Made by a program: the position numbers and the translations under genes. Shown here piece after piece: positions 28,415 to 37,719 of a stretch of 64,000 nucleotides of DNA; positions within the stretch are counted from its first letter, which is position 1, and each line of letters begins with the position of its first letter. The notes beneath the pieces were generated by a model. That model made no database searches, was not told the DNA's origin, and saw only the letters and a program-made list of their open reading frames with translations. Source of the DNA: an uncultured Flavobacteriales bacterium. Its GTDB lineage: Bacteria; Bacteroidota; Bacteroidia; Flavobacteriales_G; Salibacteraceae. Where the stretch lies: positions 310,001 through 374,000 of the forward strand of contig CAKZKD010000003.1 in assembly GCA_937121175.1 (NCBI GenBank), written 5' to 3'.

Positions 28415-28513
28415 GCGATTGAATTTGGCTGAAAATTACACAAAATACCGCAATCCATTTTCTCGGTTTAAAGTCAATAAGCATGATTAAATACAGTTTG
28501 TTAAATGTGGAAT

Positions 28514-29200
28514 TTATTTTTCGATATGGTAGCGAACCAAGCGCCTTTCAAAATGACTTTCCCCTAATTGCACTAGGTAGAAGTACGTGTTCATAACAAC
28601 ACCAACTTGTTTCGCATAATATTTATGAAATACGGCTGGTGTGTCTTTGAAGTGGTCATCAAAATTTAAAATACTTGTAGTCTCCACCTCAAGAACGTCG
28701 AAATCTCCAGCAGGAACCGATATAGTTAAACCTGGATCCTTCATAACCCTGTAGCTCACGATACCATCTGGTTTATTATTAACCTGTTGATTTATTGTAG
28801 ATAGGGTATCGCCAACCGACATTACTGAAAATACTGCTTGACCATAATTATCGTAAATTACATTATCGATTTCAACCAAGTGCTCCTCAGGCAGAACTGT
28901 TGTTGCTGGTTCAATCGATTTGTTTACAATATAGGCTGTATCTCCTATGGTTTTTATTCCACTGACAAAAACACTGTCTTGTATATGATTCAAAAGAGTT
29001 TCTGTTCCATTATTTTCTACTTTGTAATGGTGATAAATCCAGTATGTACCTTTTTTAAAATGAGTGTAATTTGTTGATTTAGGCAATCGAATAACGGCAG
29101 GTCGATTTACAAGTTTGTGTTCATTTTGGATTTCTTCTTTCTTTTTACAAGAAAAGAATAGGAGTACGCATGCTGACGGTATTAAAACAATAGACTTCAT
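28514..29200 (-). CDS. Predicted lipoprotein of unknown function
   Basis: The 228-residue product starts MKSIVLIPSACVLLFFSCKKKEE. This is a signal peptide with a lipobox-type cysteine (FFSC), so it should be lipid-anchored. The mature part is beta-rich with YWIYHHYKVENNGTE near its start, and ends with a segment about a methyl-rich barrel-like fold (GVVMNTYFYLVQLGESHFERRLVRY). No family is recognised. The ATG at 29200 was chosen because an in-frame extension up to 29308 would place 36 polar residues ahead of the signal peptide. Confidence 0.75.
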   Translation of the reverse strand: MKSIVLIPSACVLLFFSCKKKEEIQNEHKLVNRPAVIRLPKSTNYTHFKKGTYWIYHHYKVENNGTETLLNHIQDSVFVSGIKTIGDTAYIVNKSIEPATTVLPEEHLVEIDNVIYDNYGQAVFSVMSVGDTLSTINQQVNNKPDGIVSYRVMKDPGLTISVPAGDFDVLEVETTSILNFDDHFKDTPAVFHKYYAKQVGVVMNTYFYLVQLGESHFERRLVRYHIEK

Positions 29201-29355
29201 AATTATTAATTTGGGGTGTAAAGAATAATAAGCGAAGTAGAATTGTTCGTCGGGCAGTAAGTTTTGTTTGGTCAGAGAACGCGTTGTGTTTTTATTATTG
29301 TCTTTCAACTAAAAAAAAGGGAAATTCAGTAAGAGTGGTAGGATAGGAAGTACGA

Positions 29356-30351
29356 CTATTCCCAGTTTTTTGGAACGCCTCGGTTTATTTCTATATCGTT
29401 GAATGAGGCTGGGTTTTTAATTTCCGTCTTCTTTGCCCAAGCCCAAACTTCTTTTAATCCGGCGTGTAGCGAAATGTACGTTGATTTTCCAAAATCATTA
29501 TCGGCTTTTTGGTGTGAACTTAAGGCATGAACCACTTCGTTTCTGGCTTCTATATATTGGATAACGCCCCTTTTGCCATTCAGTTCAAATAGCATTTCAA
29601 CCAATTCGTTTATGGAGTTAGTTGCGTTTCCACCAAGGTTATAAATTTCGTTTTTGGTGTTGGGTAATGTTATGCACTTAGCTATAGAGATGCTAACTGA
29701 TTTAATAGGTGTAAACGCACGTGTTTGTTCACCTGTACCGAAAATGGTGAGAGGCTGATTACTCAGAAGTTGTCGCATAAATATCCCTATTACATTTCGG
29801 TAGGGGTCGGATAAGTTTTGCCCAATTCCATAAACATTGTGTGGCCTGAAAATCGTGTAATCCAAACCAAATTGCTCGTGAGCAGCCTTTAAATCTAGCT
29901 CTACTGCAAGTTTTGCAATTCCATAAGGGTCTTCGGGTTGTGGAATGTCTGTTTCTGAAAAAGGAATTTGCCCTGAGCCGTAAACAGCTATAGATGAGGT
30001 GAAAACAAATCGTTTTATGTTGTATTTAACCGATGCGTTGATAAGGTTTATTGATCCAATTATATTGTTGGAATAATTAAATCTCCTTATGAAATGACTT
30101 AATCCTTCAGCGGCGTACGCAGCCAAATGAAATACATAGTCAAATTGGTGTTCTTTAAAAAGTTGGTCAATTAATTCTACATCTAAAATCGAACCTTGAA
30201 CAAAATGGCAACCTTGCGGGAGATTTCTCTTAAAACCGCCTGATAAATCATCTAAAATAATGACGGTATTACCTGCATGTACAAGCTCATTTGCAACATG
30301 AGACCCGATAAAACCAGCACCGCCTGTAACTAAGACTGTAGGCTTCGCCAT
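29356..30351 (-). CDS. NAD-dependent sugar-nucleotide epimerase/dehydratase
   Basis: This is an extended short-chain dehydrogenase of 331 residues. It has the NAD-binding loop TGGAGFIGSH (about residues 9-18), the catalytic Ser region FTSSIAVYG, and the YxxxK pair in PYGIAKLAVE (near residue 145). FRPHNVYGIGQ and GTGEQTRAF match the substrate-binding half of UDP-glucose 4-epimerase-like enzymes. The exact sugar substrate cannot be read from the sequence. Its ATG overlaps the stop of the upstream inositol-monophosphatase gene as TAATG, implying translational coupling. Confidence 0.9.
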   Translation of the reverse strand: MAKPTVLVTGGAGFIGSHVANELVHAGNTVIILDDLSGGFKRNLPQGCHFVQGSILDVELIDQLFKEHQFDYVFHLAAYAAEGLSHFIRRFNYSNNIIGSINLINASVKYNIKRFVFTSSIAVYGSGQIPFSETDIPQPEDPYGIAKLAVELDLKAAHEQFGLDYTIFRPHNVYGIGQNLSDPYRNVIGIFMRQLLSNQPLTIFGTGEQTRAFTPIKSVSISIAKCITLPNTKNEIYNLGGNATNSINELVEMLFELNGKRGVIQYIEARNEVVHALSSHQKADNDFGKSTYISLHAGLKEVWAWAKKTEIKNPASFNDIEINRGVPKNWE

Positions 30352-31142
30352 TATTTAAAATATTGTTGAATAGAGGAGAGGTACTCATTGTGTAATTCAG
30401 AATTGTCGGCCAAAATGGTTTTTCCATGAACGAAATCACTCCCACCTTTCCAGTCAGAAACTGTTCCACCTGCTTGCTGAACAATAAACGCTCCACCAGC
30501 AACATCCCATGGGTTAAGTCCGTATTCGTAAAACCCTTCAACCCGACCACAAGCTACATAAGCTAAGTCTATTGCGGCCGAACCTAATCTTCGTAACCCG
30601 CTGGTCGTTTTCATAAAATGCTTGAGTAAGTCTAGGTATTCATCTACTTCGTTATAGTCGTGATATGGGAAACCGGTAGCCAACAATGATAAATGATGGT
30701 CTTTTTGTTTAGAAACCGAAATCTCAGTTCCGTTCAAATAGGCTTTTGATCCTTTCCAGGCGTAAAATTGTTCATTTCCACTTACTTCAAGCACCATCCC
30801 AAGTACCAATTCATCTTTTTCTTCCAGCGCAATGCTTATGGCAAACATTGGAATTCCATGAATAAAATTAGTGGTTCCGTCAATGGGGTCAATAATCCAA
30901 TTGAATCGCTCACCAACTTTGGTTGAAGTTCCTTCTTCTGCAATAAAACCTGCCTCCGGGAGTAGGTTTGAAAGGCCTTTCACCAATAATTCTTCTGATA
31001 GTTTATCAACGTGAGTAACGTAATTGTGCAGGCCTTTTATTTCAACTTCGTTGGTGTCAAAATTTTGGCGTTCTAGTAGTATCCGTTCTCCAACCGATTT
31101 TGAAAGTTTGTTGACTTGTGCGCAAAGTTGTTCGTAATTCAT
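30351..31142 (-). CDS. Inositol monophosphatase family protein (SuhB-like)
   Basis: This is a Mg-dependent phosphatase of 263 residues. It carries the metal-binding motifs FIAEEGT, IDPIDGTTNFIHG (near residue 86) and NPWDVAGGAFIVQQAGG. Family members hydrolyse inositol phosphates, other sugar phosphates or 3'-phosphoadenosine phosphate; the sequence alone does not choose between these. It is coupled by one-base TAATG overlaps on both sides, to mtaB upstream and to the epimerase downstream, which points to co-expression in a fixed ratio. Confidence 0.93.
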   Translation of the reverse strand: MNYEQLCAQVNKLSKSVGERILLERQNFDTNEVEIKGLHNYVTHVDKLSEELLVKGLSNLLPEAGFIAEEGTSTKVGERFNWIIDPIDGTTNFIHGIPMFAISIALEEKDELVLGMVLEVSGNEQFYAWKGSKAYLNGTEISVSKQKDHHLSLLATGFPYHDYNEVDEYLDLLKHFMKTTSGLRRLGSAAIDLAYVACGRVEGFYEYGLNPWDVAGGAFIVQQAGGTVSDWKGGSDFVHGKTILADNSELHNEYLSSIQQYFK

Positions 31143-32455
31143 TAGGCCGAAATGGGTTCTAGAACGGTTGCGATTACATTTCCGTCACCATTAATTTTTT
31201 CAAGATAAACCCGTTCGATTTTATTCACTTTTTCTTGGTCGAATGGAGTGGTGACTTTGACGTAGTTTTCAGTAAAACCATTCATAAATCCATCTTCGTT
31301 TGTTGCCTCCCACAGCACGGTATGCTCTGTTCCGATTTGAGATTCGTAGAATTTTCGTTTCATCTTTGAAGACAAAATTCGCAGCTTTTTACTGCGTTCA
31401 TTTCGCTTTTGCAGTGGTACAACTTCTTCTATCCGCAATGCGGTGGTATTGTCCCGCTCAGAGTAGGTAAATACGTGTAAATAAGAAACATCCAGCTCCT
31501 TCAAAAAATCGAAGGTGGTTTGAAATTCTTCGTCTGTTTCGCCCGGAAATCCAATAATAACATCGACTCCAATGCACGCATTAGGCATGAGGTCTTTTAT
31601 CAATTTTACACGGTTTCGGTACAAATCAGAAAGATATTTGCGCCGCATATTCACTAATAACTTGTCCGAACCACTTTGCAGTGGTATGTGAAAGTGCGGC
31701 ACAAATCGTTGCGAATCGCTAACGTAGCTTATGATTTCATCGCTCAATAAATTGGGTTCGATACTGGAAATTCTGAATCGATCAATGCCTTCAATTTTAT
31801 CCAGTTCTTTGACCAAATCGAAAAAGGTTTCATCAGTTCCTTTTCCGAAATCACCAATATTTACTCCAGTTAAAACAACCTCTTTAGCCTCCGATTTCGC
31901 TACTTCTCTGGCCGTTTTTAGGGTTGCTTCAATGGTGTTGCTTCTGCTTCTGCCTCTGGCCAGTGGTATGGTGCAAAAGGCACAGAAATAATCGCACCCG
32001 TCTTGAATTTTCAAAAAACTTCTCGTTCGGTCTCCAGATGAGAAGGAGGGAAAAAACTCTTTTACTTTTCCGATTTTATCGTACAGGGCAATTCCTTCTG
32101 TTTTTTTCTCCAGTTTATCAATGTAGTCCAGCGCGTTAAATTTTTCGTTGGCACCAAGTACAAGGTCAACACCTTCGATTGATTTAATTTCTTCAGGTTT
32201 CAATTGGGCATAACATCCAACTACAATAACGTATCCTTCAGGATTCGTTCTTAAGGCTTTTCGAACAATGTTTCTACATTTTTTATCGGCATTGTCGGTA
32301 ACCGAACATGTGTTAATTACGTAGCAATTAGCGAATTCTGAGAAATCGACAGTTGCAAACCCTTGTTCGTTAAAAGACTTGGCAATGCTCGATGTTTCCG
32401 AAAAATTGAGCTTACAACCTAGGGTATAAAATGCGACTTTTTTGTTCGGGTGCAT
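31142..32455 (-). CDS. mtaB: tRNA t6A37 methylthiotransferase MtaB
   Basis: This radical-SAM enzyme adds a methylthio group to N6-threonylcarbamoyladenosine 37 of tRNAs reading ANN codons. The 437-residue protein has the N-terminal UPF0004 domain with three cluster-binding cysteines (TLGCKLN, NTCSVT, GCYAQ). The radical-SAM motif CDYFCAFC follows near residue 153 with IPLARGRSRS, and a C-terminal TRAM domain completes it. ALYTLGCKLN-type N-termini (here AFYTLGCKLNFSE) are diagnostic of MtaB rather than MiaB. The small lipoprotein gene lies 27 bases upstream on the same strand. Confidence 0.95.
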   Translation of the reverse strand: MHPNKKVAFYTLGCKLNFSETSSIAKSFNEQGFATVDFSEFANCYVINTCSVTDNADKKCRNIVRKALRTNPEGYVIVVGCYAQLKPEEIKSIEGVDLVLGANEKFNALDYIDKLEKKTEGIALYDKIGKVKEFFPSFSSGDRTRSFLKIQDGCDYFCAFCTIPLARGRSRSNTIEATLKTAREVAKSEAKEVVLTGVNIGDFGKGTDETFFDLVKELDKIEGIDRFRISSIEPNLLSDEIISYVSDSQRFVPHFHIPLQSGSDKLLVNMRRKYLSDLYRNRVKLIKDLMPNACIGVDVIIGFPGETDEEFQTTFDFLKELDVSYLHVFTYSERDNTTALRIEEVVPLQKRNERSKKLRILSSKMKRKFYESQIGTEHTVLWEATNEDGFMNGFTENYVKVTTPFDQEKVNKIERVYLEKINGDGNVIATVLEPISA

Positions 32456-32482
32456 TGGGTGCTGCTATTGAGTTACGTTTAA

Positions 32483-32764
32483 TTAAACTGAACAGGTAGT
32501 TTTTTCAAATACTTCAAAGTTAAACCCATCTTTGAATCCGTCGTAAGTAGTTGAGTCCTCAAAGCTTTCACACCATTCGCCACTTTCACTGTCCTTTAGT
32601 TTTTCCTCATATTGTTTTACCGAGGAAGTTGGCTCGTACAATGGGAATTCTTCACCATCCGAAGTGGCGCTTGATGTGGTGGTGCAAGTGCATTTTTGAT
32701 CCTTTTTACAAGATGTAAAACCAATAGAAATGAGCAGACCAATTAACGCAAAAGTGTATTTCAT
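32483..32764 (-). CDS. Small cysteine-containing lipoprotein
   Basis: The 93-residue product has a short signal peptide and lipobox (IGLLISIGFTSCKKD). The mature chain is acidic with Thr/Ser runs and four further cysteines (CTC near the start, WCE, and TTC near the end), which could form disulfides. I recognise no family. The ATG at 32764 was preferred over the TTG at 32770. A TAATTTTG box (minus strand, 32785-32792) precedes it by 20 bases. It may lead the mtaB operon. Confidence 0.7.
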   Translation of the reverse strand: MKYTFALIGLLISIGFTSCKKDQKCTCTTTSSATSDGEEFPLYEPTSSVKQYEEKLKDSESGEWCESFEDSTTYDGFKDGFNFEVFEKTTCSV

Positions 32765-32784
32765 AACCAACTTATTTAGGGGTG

Positions 32785-32792
32785 CAAAATTA
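32785..32792 (-). promoter_or_regulatory. Candidate -7 box (TAATTTTG) for the small lipoprotein and possibly mtaB operon
   Basis: It matches TAnnTTTG on the minus strand, 20 bases before the lipoprotein ATG. No clear -33 TTG is visible. Confidence 0.4.
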
Positions 32793-32822
32793 ATGGATTA
32801 TAGAGTTTTATTGACTTTTTGT

Positions 32823-34040
32823 TTATTGGATAACTTTCTTAAATTCCTGGAAATAACTTGGAAATGATTTTTGTACAACTTGCTCATTTTCAATGATTAC
32901 AGGTCTAATAAATCCAATAATTGAAAAAGCCATTGCCATTCTGTGGTCTTGGTATGTGTTGATTTTAATCGGACCAACATCGGCATTGATTTTACCTTTT
33001 ATTTTCAGGGAGTCTGCTGTAGAATTAGTTGTAATTCCAAATTTCACCAATTCAGTTTCCAAAGCTTGTATTCTATCGGTTTCTTTTATGCGTAGCGATT
33101 TCAGACCTGTGGCTTTTAATTCAACTCCTAAACTGGCACACAGAACTACCATTGTTTGAGCAAGGTCTGGACAATGGTTAAAATCAATTGCTAATTTAGC
33201 TGGTAACGCATGGTTTGCAGACTTGGAAATGCATGCTCCGAAAGCATTGAAAACCGTGTTTACTCCAAAATGTCCTTCAAACATTTGTGCTAGGACGGCA
33301 TCTCCTTGCAACGAATCAGGTTTTAGCCCCCGTAGTTGAATTTGACCTTTTAGTGATAGAGCAGTTAGCGCATAAAAATAACTCGCAGCCGACCAATCAG
33401 TCTCTAATTGAAGTTCAGCAGGTTTAATTTCTTTCTGAGTTATGCGAATGGAGTTACTTTGCCATTCGGACTCAATGCCAATTTTAGACAGTAAGCCAAG
33501 TGTCATGTCTATGTATGGTTTTGAAGAAATTTGGCCTTCAAGGTTCAATACAAAATTTTTGATGTGAAATGGAATGGAAAGCAGAAGCGCAGTTATGAAT
33601 TGACTGCTGATGCTAGCATTAATGGTCAACTCATTTTTGGTTGGTTGGTGGGCAGCATGAATTTTAAGGGGTGGAAAACCGTCGTTTTTCAAATAAGAAA
33701 TGAAGGCCCCGATTTCTTTTAGTGCATCCACAAGAGCTTTTATTGGCCTTTCTTCCATTCGCTGCGAGCCATGAATTTCTATCGAACGATTCGAAAATGC
33801 ATAATACGCAGTTAAAAACCGCATAGCAGTGCCAGCATCTTCAGTGTTTAATATTTCACAAGTTGATTTTAGTGCGTTTATGAGAACCACAGTGTCATTG
33901 GCCTTTGATACGGTTTTGATAGAAATTTTGTTCCTCGAATTGGCTTGTAAAACCAATGCGCGATTGCACAAGCTTTTAGAAATTGGCAATTCAACTACTC
34001 CAGATATGAAGTCCTTTTTTGCATGAATTTCAATAGCCAT
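32823..34040 (-). CDS. aroA: 3-phosphoshikimate 1-carboxyvinyltransferase (EPSP synthase)
   Basis: AroA condenses phosphoenolpyruvate with shikimate 3-phosphate in the aromatic amino acid pathway. The 405-residue protein shows PISKSLCNRAL with the catalytic lysine near the N-terminus, GTAMRFLTAYYA, the SSQFITALLL substrate segment, and TYQDHRMAMAFSI near the C-terminus. It is slightly shorter than enterobacterial AroA. Its ATG overlaps the stop codon of the upstream TPR gene as TAATG, so it is translationally coupled to an unrelated-looking partner. Confidence 0.95.
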   Translation of the reverse strand: MAIEIHAKKDFISGVVELPISKSLCNRALVLQANSRNKISIKTVSKANDTVVLINALKSTCEILNTEDAGTAMRFLTAYYAFSNRSIEIHGSQRMEERPIKALVDALKEIGAFISYLKNDGFPPLKIHAAHQPTKNELTINASISSQFITALLLSIPFHIKNFVLNLEGQISSKPYIDMTLGLLSKIGIESEWQSNSIRITQKEIKPAELQLETDWSAASYFYALTALSLKGQIQLRGLKPDSLQGDAVLAQMFEGHFGVNTVFNAFGACISKSANHALPAKLAIDFNHCPDLAQTMVVLCASLGVELKATGLKSLRIKETDRIQALETELVKFGITTNSTADSLKIKGKINADVGPIKINTYQDHRMAMAFSIIGFIRPVIIENEQVVQKSFPSYFQEFKKVIQ

Positions 34041-35995
34041 TATTTGCAGTACTTTTTAATGATTTTGTAGGCATCGGAAATTCCAAGTTCCCCAGCCTTA
34101 CTAAGGTCGTTGCATGCTTTTTTAGCGTTTTCGAGAAACAAGTAACTCAAACCTCGATTCAAGTAGGCTTCTTTGAACTCTTCATTGATTTTTATTGCCT
34201 TAGAATACGCATCGATTGAACCGTCAAAGTCGCGTTGTTCGGCCATAACGATGGCCTTGTTGAACCATGCATAATAAAATTCGGGCTCTAGTTTAATGGC
34301 TTTTTCGTACAGGTCTTCAATTTCTTTTAGTCGAATGTTTACCGTTTCTACGTCCTTTAAATCAGAAGTTTTATAGTCGTCACCAACGTTGATAAAGTCG
34401 CCATTTCCTGCCTCTAATTTTAGCAATAGTTCGAGTAAATCAAGCATAGTGTTGGCCTTGTTGAAATAGGCTAAGGCTGAATTTGGGTTAGTTAGAATTA
34501 ATGTATCGTAAGTCGCAATTGCGTTATTGAAATCAAATTCAGCTTTATAATTGGTTGCCTGCCACAAGTAATGACGTTCATCTTTTACACCCTTAGCATC
34601 TAGGTTTTTTTTCAATGTCGATTGCTGATAGCTCACCTCTGGTGTTTTTTCATTCAAAAGGTAATTGCTCACATAGAAAAACGGCTGATTTTTATATTCG
34701 GTGTTGAATTCGTTGATTATTGAAGTATTGTAGTACAAGTGCGATTTTTCAACTTCGGTGTAATTCATGCTTTTCATTTCGAAAAAAGGCATGGTTAGTA
34801 TTACGAGACGTTGTTCTTCTGCATTAAAATTGGGATGGTAAAAATCTGCATCCATTTGAGTGAATCGTTTCAAAATTTCTTCTTCTTCAAGATTGTATTC
34901 TTTCTCACGATTTTTTCCTCTAATGCTATTTCCTTTAATAAAATCAAGTTGAGCTCCGGCTTCATTGCCAAGCTTTCTGCGCACAAATGCGCGATTGAAC
35001 CATGCATCTTCCATATCTGGGTATAGTTCAATGACTTCGGTATATTCTTCCTCAGCCAATTTGTATTTATCCATTTTGTGGTAGGTGAGTGCCAGGTGAA
35101 AATGTGCAAGAATGTTGTTTGGGTTAATATCAATAACCCGAGAATAATCGTAGGCAGCATTTTCGTAACGATCCTGTTTTATGCGAACATTTCCACGGTT
35201 GTAAAACGCAAGAGCGTTACTTGGATTCAAATCAATAACCTTAGAATAGTTTTCATCCGCTAATTCGTATTCTAATCGATCTGCATATATGTTTCCTTTT
35301 ATAAAATAACCCAACGAAGAATTTGAATCTCGGGCAATTGCCGAATCGCAATTTGTCAAAGCCAATTTGTACTCCAGCAAGGCATTATTTGCAACTGCTT
35401 TTCTTAACCATGGCTCCGCATTTTCGGGCTCAATTTCAATGGCTAAATCAAAGTCTGTAATAGCTTCTTTGTACTGTTCCAGTTGATTTTGGACAATACC
35501 CTTCAATAAATAGCCCGATGCCAAATACGGATTTATTGAAATGGCTTTTTCTACGGTTTTTAATGCTTCTTCATAATCTTCTATTTGTACCTCGCTGTTT
35601 GCTTTCTGAATAAATAGAAAATAGTTAAGTGGGTCAATTTTAATAGCCAATTTATAATCTTCTATGGCCCCAAAATGATCACCGTACATGGATCGGGAAA
35701 TTCCTCGATTTTGAAACGAAGCCGCACTCAACGGATTAATGCGAATGCATTGTGTATAATCCTCGGTTGAACCTTTATAATCACCTAACCTATACTTTGC
35801 AGATGCCCGTAGAAAATAGCCGTCCATTACATACGGTTTTGCTTTTATGGCAAAGTTTAGTCGTTGAATGGCAAGCGTGTAGTTCTGATTCTGCAAATCT
35901 TCGCGAGCGAGTGCAATGTACTTTTCGGCATTTAACTGGCCAAAAACTTCAAGGGCTCCAACTGACAGGAAAAGGATTAAAATGAATTTTCTCAC
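34040..35995 (-). CDS. Secreted tetratricopeptide-repeat protein
   Basis: From the GTG at 35995 the product has 651 residues. It begins with a signal peptide (RKFILILFLSVGALEVFGQ) and then carries at least eight consecutive TPR units (about residues 20-340), a beta-containing spacer (about 350-470) and three or more further TPRs to the end. TPR arrays are protein-binding scaffolds; the partner is unknown. The ORF is open to an ATG at 36028, but a TTG-N18-TACCTTTG promoter match covers exactly that segment (36000-36028). I therefore prefer the GTG, which would make the transcript nearly leaderless. It is coupled to aroA by TAATG. Confidence 0.85.
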   Translation of the reverse strand: MRKFILILFLSVGALEVFGQLNAEKYIALAREDLQNQNYTLAIQRLNFAIKAKPYVMDGYFLRASAKYRLGDYKGSTEDYTQCIRINPLSAASFQNRGISRSMYGDHFGAIEDYKLAIKIDPLNYFLFIQKANSEVQIEDYEEALKTVEKAISINPYLASGYLLKGIVQNQLEQYKEAITDFDLAIEIEPENAEPWLRKAVANNALLEYKLALTNCDSAIARDSNSSLGYFIKGNIYADRLEYELADENYSKVIDLNPSNALAFYNRGNVRIKQDRYENAAYDYSRVIDINPNNILAHFHLALTYHKMDKYKLAEEEYTEVIELYPDMEDAWFNRAFVRRKLGNEAGAQLDFIKGNSIRGKNREKEYNLEEEEILKRFTQMDADFYHPNFNAEEQRLVILTMPFFEMKSMNYTEVEKSHLYYNTSIINEFNTEYKNQPFFYVSNYLLNEKTPEVSYQQSTLKKNLDAKGVKDERHYLWQATNYKAEFDFNNAIATYDTLILTNPNSALAYFNKANTMLDLLELLLKLEAGNGDFINVGDDYKTSDLKDVETVNIRLKEIEDLYEKAIKLEPEFYYAWFNKAIVMAEQRDFDGSIDAYSKAIKINEEFKEAYLNRGLSYLFLENAKKACNDLSKAGELGISDAYKIIKKYCK

Positions 35996-35999
35996 GGCC

Positions 36000-36028
36000 C
36001 AAAGGTAGGCAGGGTAATATATCATCAA
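36000..36028 (-). promoter_or_regulatory. Candidate promoter for TPR-aroA (TTG-N18-TACCTTTG)
   Basis: On the minus strand TTG (36026-36028) and TACCTTTG (36000-36007) are 18 bases apart. The box ends five bases before the GTG at 35995. Confidence 0.55.
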
Positions 36029-36094
36029 GAAACTGATTGTTATTCTTTTTATAGTTCCGTTTTAATCCTAATTTCGCTCTCTCAAATTAGAAGA

Positions 36095-36595
36095 ATGAAA
36101 AAGTCAACAGTAGCGGTTTATGCTTCAAACGAGAAAGCAATAAACGCAGTAAAACACTTGGTGAAACACGGAATTCCAGAAGACGAACTTTCAATTGTTG
36201 GTCAAGGACAATTGGTTGAAGACCATATTCATTTTGTACCTGTAAAGCAGTATAAAAAAGTGCCTTTATTTTTAGGTGTTGGAATTGGTGGAGTTTTAGG
36301 ACTCTTGGTAGGAATGGGCATTATTGACCTTCCTTTTTTAAATAGTGCAGACAATTCTGGCGGATTTGTAGGTACATTGTTAGGTCTTGTATTTGGGGCA
36401 ATTATTGGAGCAGTTGTATCTATTGTTATTTCTTTGATCATAAGAAAAGATGACTTAGTACTACTTCAAAAACATATCGACAACGGAAGTTATGCGGTGG
36501 TAGTTAAAGGTTCTGAAAGCGATATTACAAAGTCAAAAGATTTGTTGCATGCCACTTCTGGTCATCAAAAATCGGTTCACTTGAGTGGAAAATAA
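36095..36595 (+). CDS. YflT-like (general stress protein 17M-type) membrane protein
   Basis: The 166-residue protein starts with a small alpha/beta domain of the general-stress-protein 17M/YflT type (TVAVYASNEKAINAVKHLVKHGI, then ELSIVGQG). Two glycine-rich membrane helices follow at about 55-75 and 88-118, and a C-terminal alpha/beta segment (LQKHIDNGSYAVVVKG). Such proteins are often stress-induced in other bacteria, but the biochemical role is unknown. It is monocistronic and ends in a clear terminator. Confidence 0.75.
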   Translation: MKKSTVAVYASNEKAINAVKHLVKHGIPEDELSIVGQGQLVEDHIHFVPVKQYKKVPLFLGVGIGGVLGLLVGMGIIDLPFLNSADNSGGFVGTLLGLVFGAIIGAVVSIVISLIIRKDDLVLLQKHIDNGSYAVVVKGSESDITKSKDLLHATSGHQKSVHLSGK

Positions 36596-36617
36596 AATCC
36601 AAAAAAATTGAATAATG

Positions 36618-36648
36618 AAGCCTTGTCGTTTTCGATGAGGCTTTTTTT
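36618..36648 (+). terminator. Intrinsic terminator after the YflT-like gene
   Basis: The arms AAGCCTTGTCG and CGATGAGGCTT form an 11-bp stem (two G-U pairs) with a TTTT loop. A T-tract follows at 36642-36648. It lies 22 bases after the stop codon. Confidence 0.9.
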
Positions 36649-36703
36649 GTACCAAAAGTTACAATTTGAGAACCTATTCTTTACCAAATTTGTTGTCATA
36701 GAA

Positions 36704-37702
36704 ATGGAGCAATATTTTCAGATATTCATTAACGGTTATACCGGCTATGCGAATTATTTGTGGTATGAAATTACTCATCCCACCTTGCACAACTACTTCT
36801 ACTGGTTAATACTGATTTCAATTTTTTTTCTTGCACTGGAATGGTTGAAACCGTGGCGCGAAAACCAGAAAAAATTTAGAAAAGACTTTTGGCTCGATGC
36901 ATTCTATATGTTTTTCAATTTCTTTTTGTTTTCATTACTCATTTACAATGGCCTTTCTGATGTAATTGTAGAGTTAACGAATTCAGCTGCTTCGGCAGTT
37001 TTAGGATTCTCCTTCCAGTCTGTAAACCCCATGGAATCATTCCCGTATTGGTGTGTATTGTTAACCGGTTTCATTGTTCGAGATTTTGTGCAATGGTGGA
37101 CGCACCGCCTTTTGCATAGAATGCCGTTTTTTTGGGAGTTTCATAAAGTTCACCATTCGGTAAAGGAAATGGGCTTTGCTGCTCACTTGCGCTACCATTG
37201 GATGGAGACTATCGTTTACAGAACAATAGAGTACTTGCCTCTAGCTTTATTAGGAATTGGATTGTACGACTTCTTTATTATTCATTTATTTACGCTCGCA
37301 ATAGGTCACTACAACCATTCCAACTTCTCGACGAAAGGAATTTATACCGCGGGTGTTTTAGGGCTACTTGTTTCCATATTCATTATTGACCAAACTGGTA
37401 TGGAAATCTTAAATGCAATTGCTTGGGTTATTGGAATGCCCATAGTTTTTGCACTGGTCGTAGGCCCTTGGATGAAATACATTTTTAATAGTCCTGAAAT
37501 GCACATTTGGCATCACGCTCAAACCATACCAGATAACAGAAAATATGGAGTTAATTATGGTATTTCCTTAGCCGTGTGGGATTACATTTTTGGTACTGCC
37601 AAAATCCCCAATGATGGTAAAAATATTGAGCTCGGTTTTGAGAATGATGAGAAATTTCCTAAAACATTCGTTGGACAAGTCACTCATTTAAAATCAAAAT
37701 AA
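36704..37702 (+). CDS. Sterol desaturase / fatty acid hydroxylase family protein
   Basis: This is a di-iron membrane oxygenase of 332 residues. It has four to six membrane helices and the family histidine boxes HRLLH, FHKVHHS, GHYNHSN and HIWHHA, preceded by HLRYHW. Family members hydroxylate or desaturate lipid chains, carotenoids or alkylglycerols; the substrate here is unknown. The ATG at 36704 was chosen because upstream in-frame codons (TTG 36608) lie inside the preceding terminator hairpin. It converges on the J-domain gene with 17 bases between stops. Confidence 0.88.
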   Translation: MEQYFQIFINGYTGYANYLWYEITHPTLHNYFYWLILISIFFLALEWLKPWRENQKKFRKDFWLDAFYMFFNFFLFSLLIYNGLSDVIVELTNSAASAVLGFSFQSVNPMESFPYWCVLLTGFIVRDFVQWWTHRLLHRMPFFWEFHKVHHSVKEMGFAAHLRYHWMETIVYRTIEYLPLALLGIGLYDFFIIHLFTLAIGHYNHSNFSTKGIYTAGVLGLLVSIFIIDQTGMEILNAIAWVIGMPIVFALVVGPWMKYIFNSPEMHIWHHAQTIPDNRKYGVNYGISLAVWDYIFGTAKIPNDGKNIELGFENDEKFPKTFVGQVTHLKSK

Positions 37703-37719
37703 ATTCTAGGTTATTTTTC

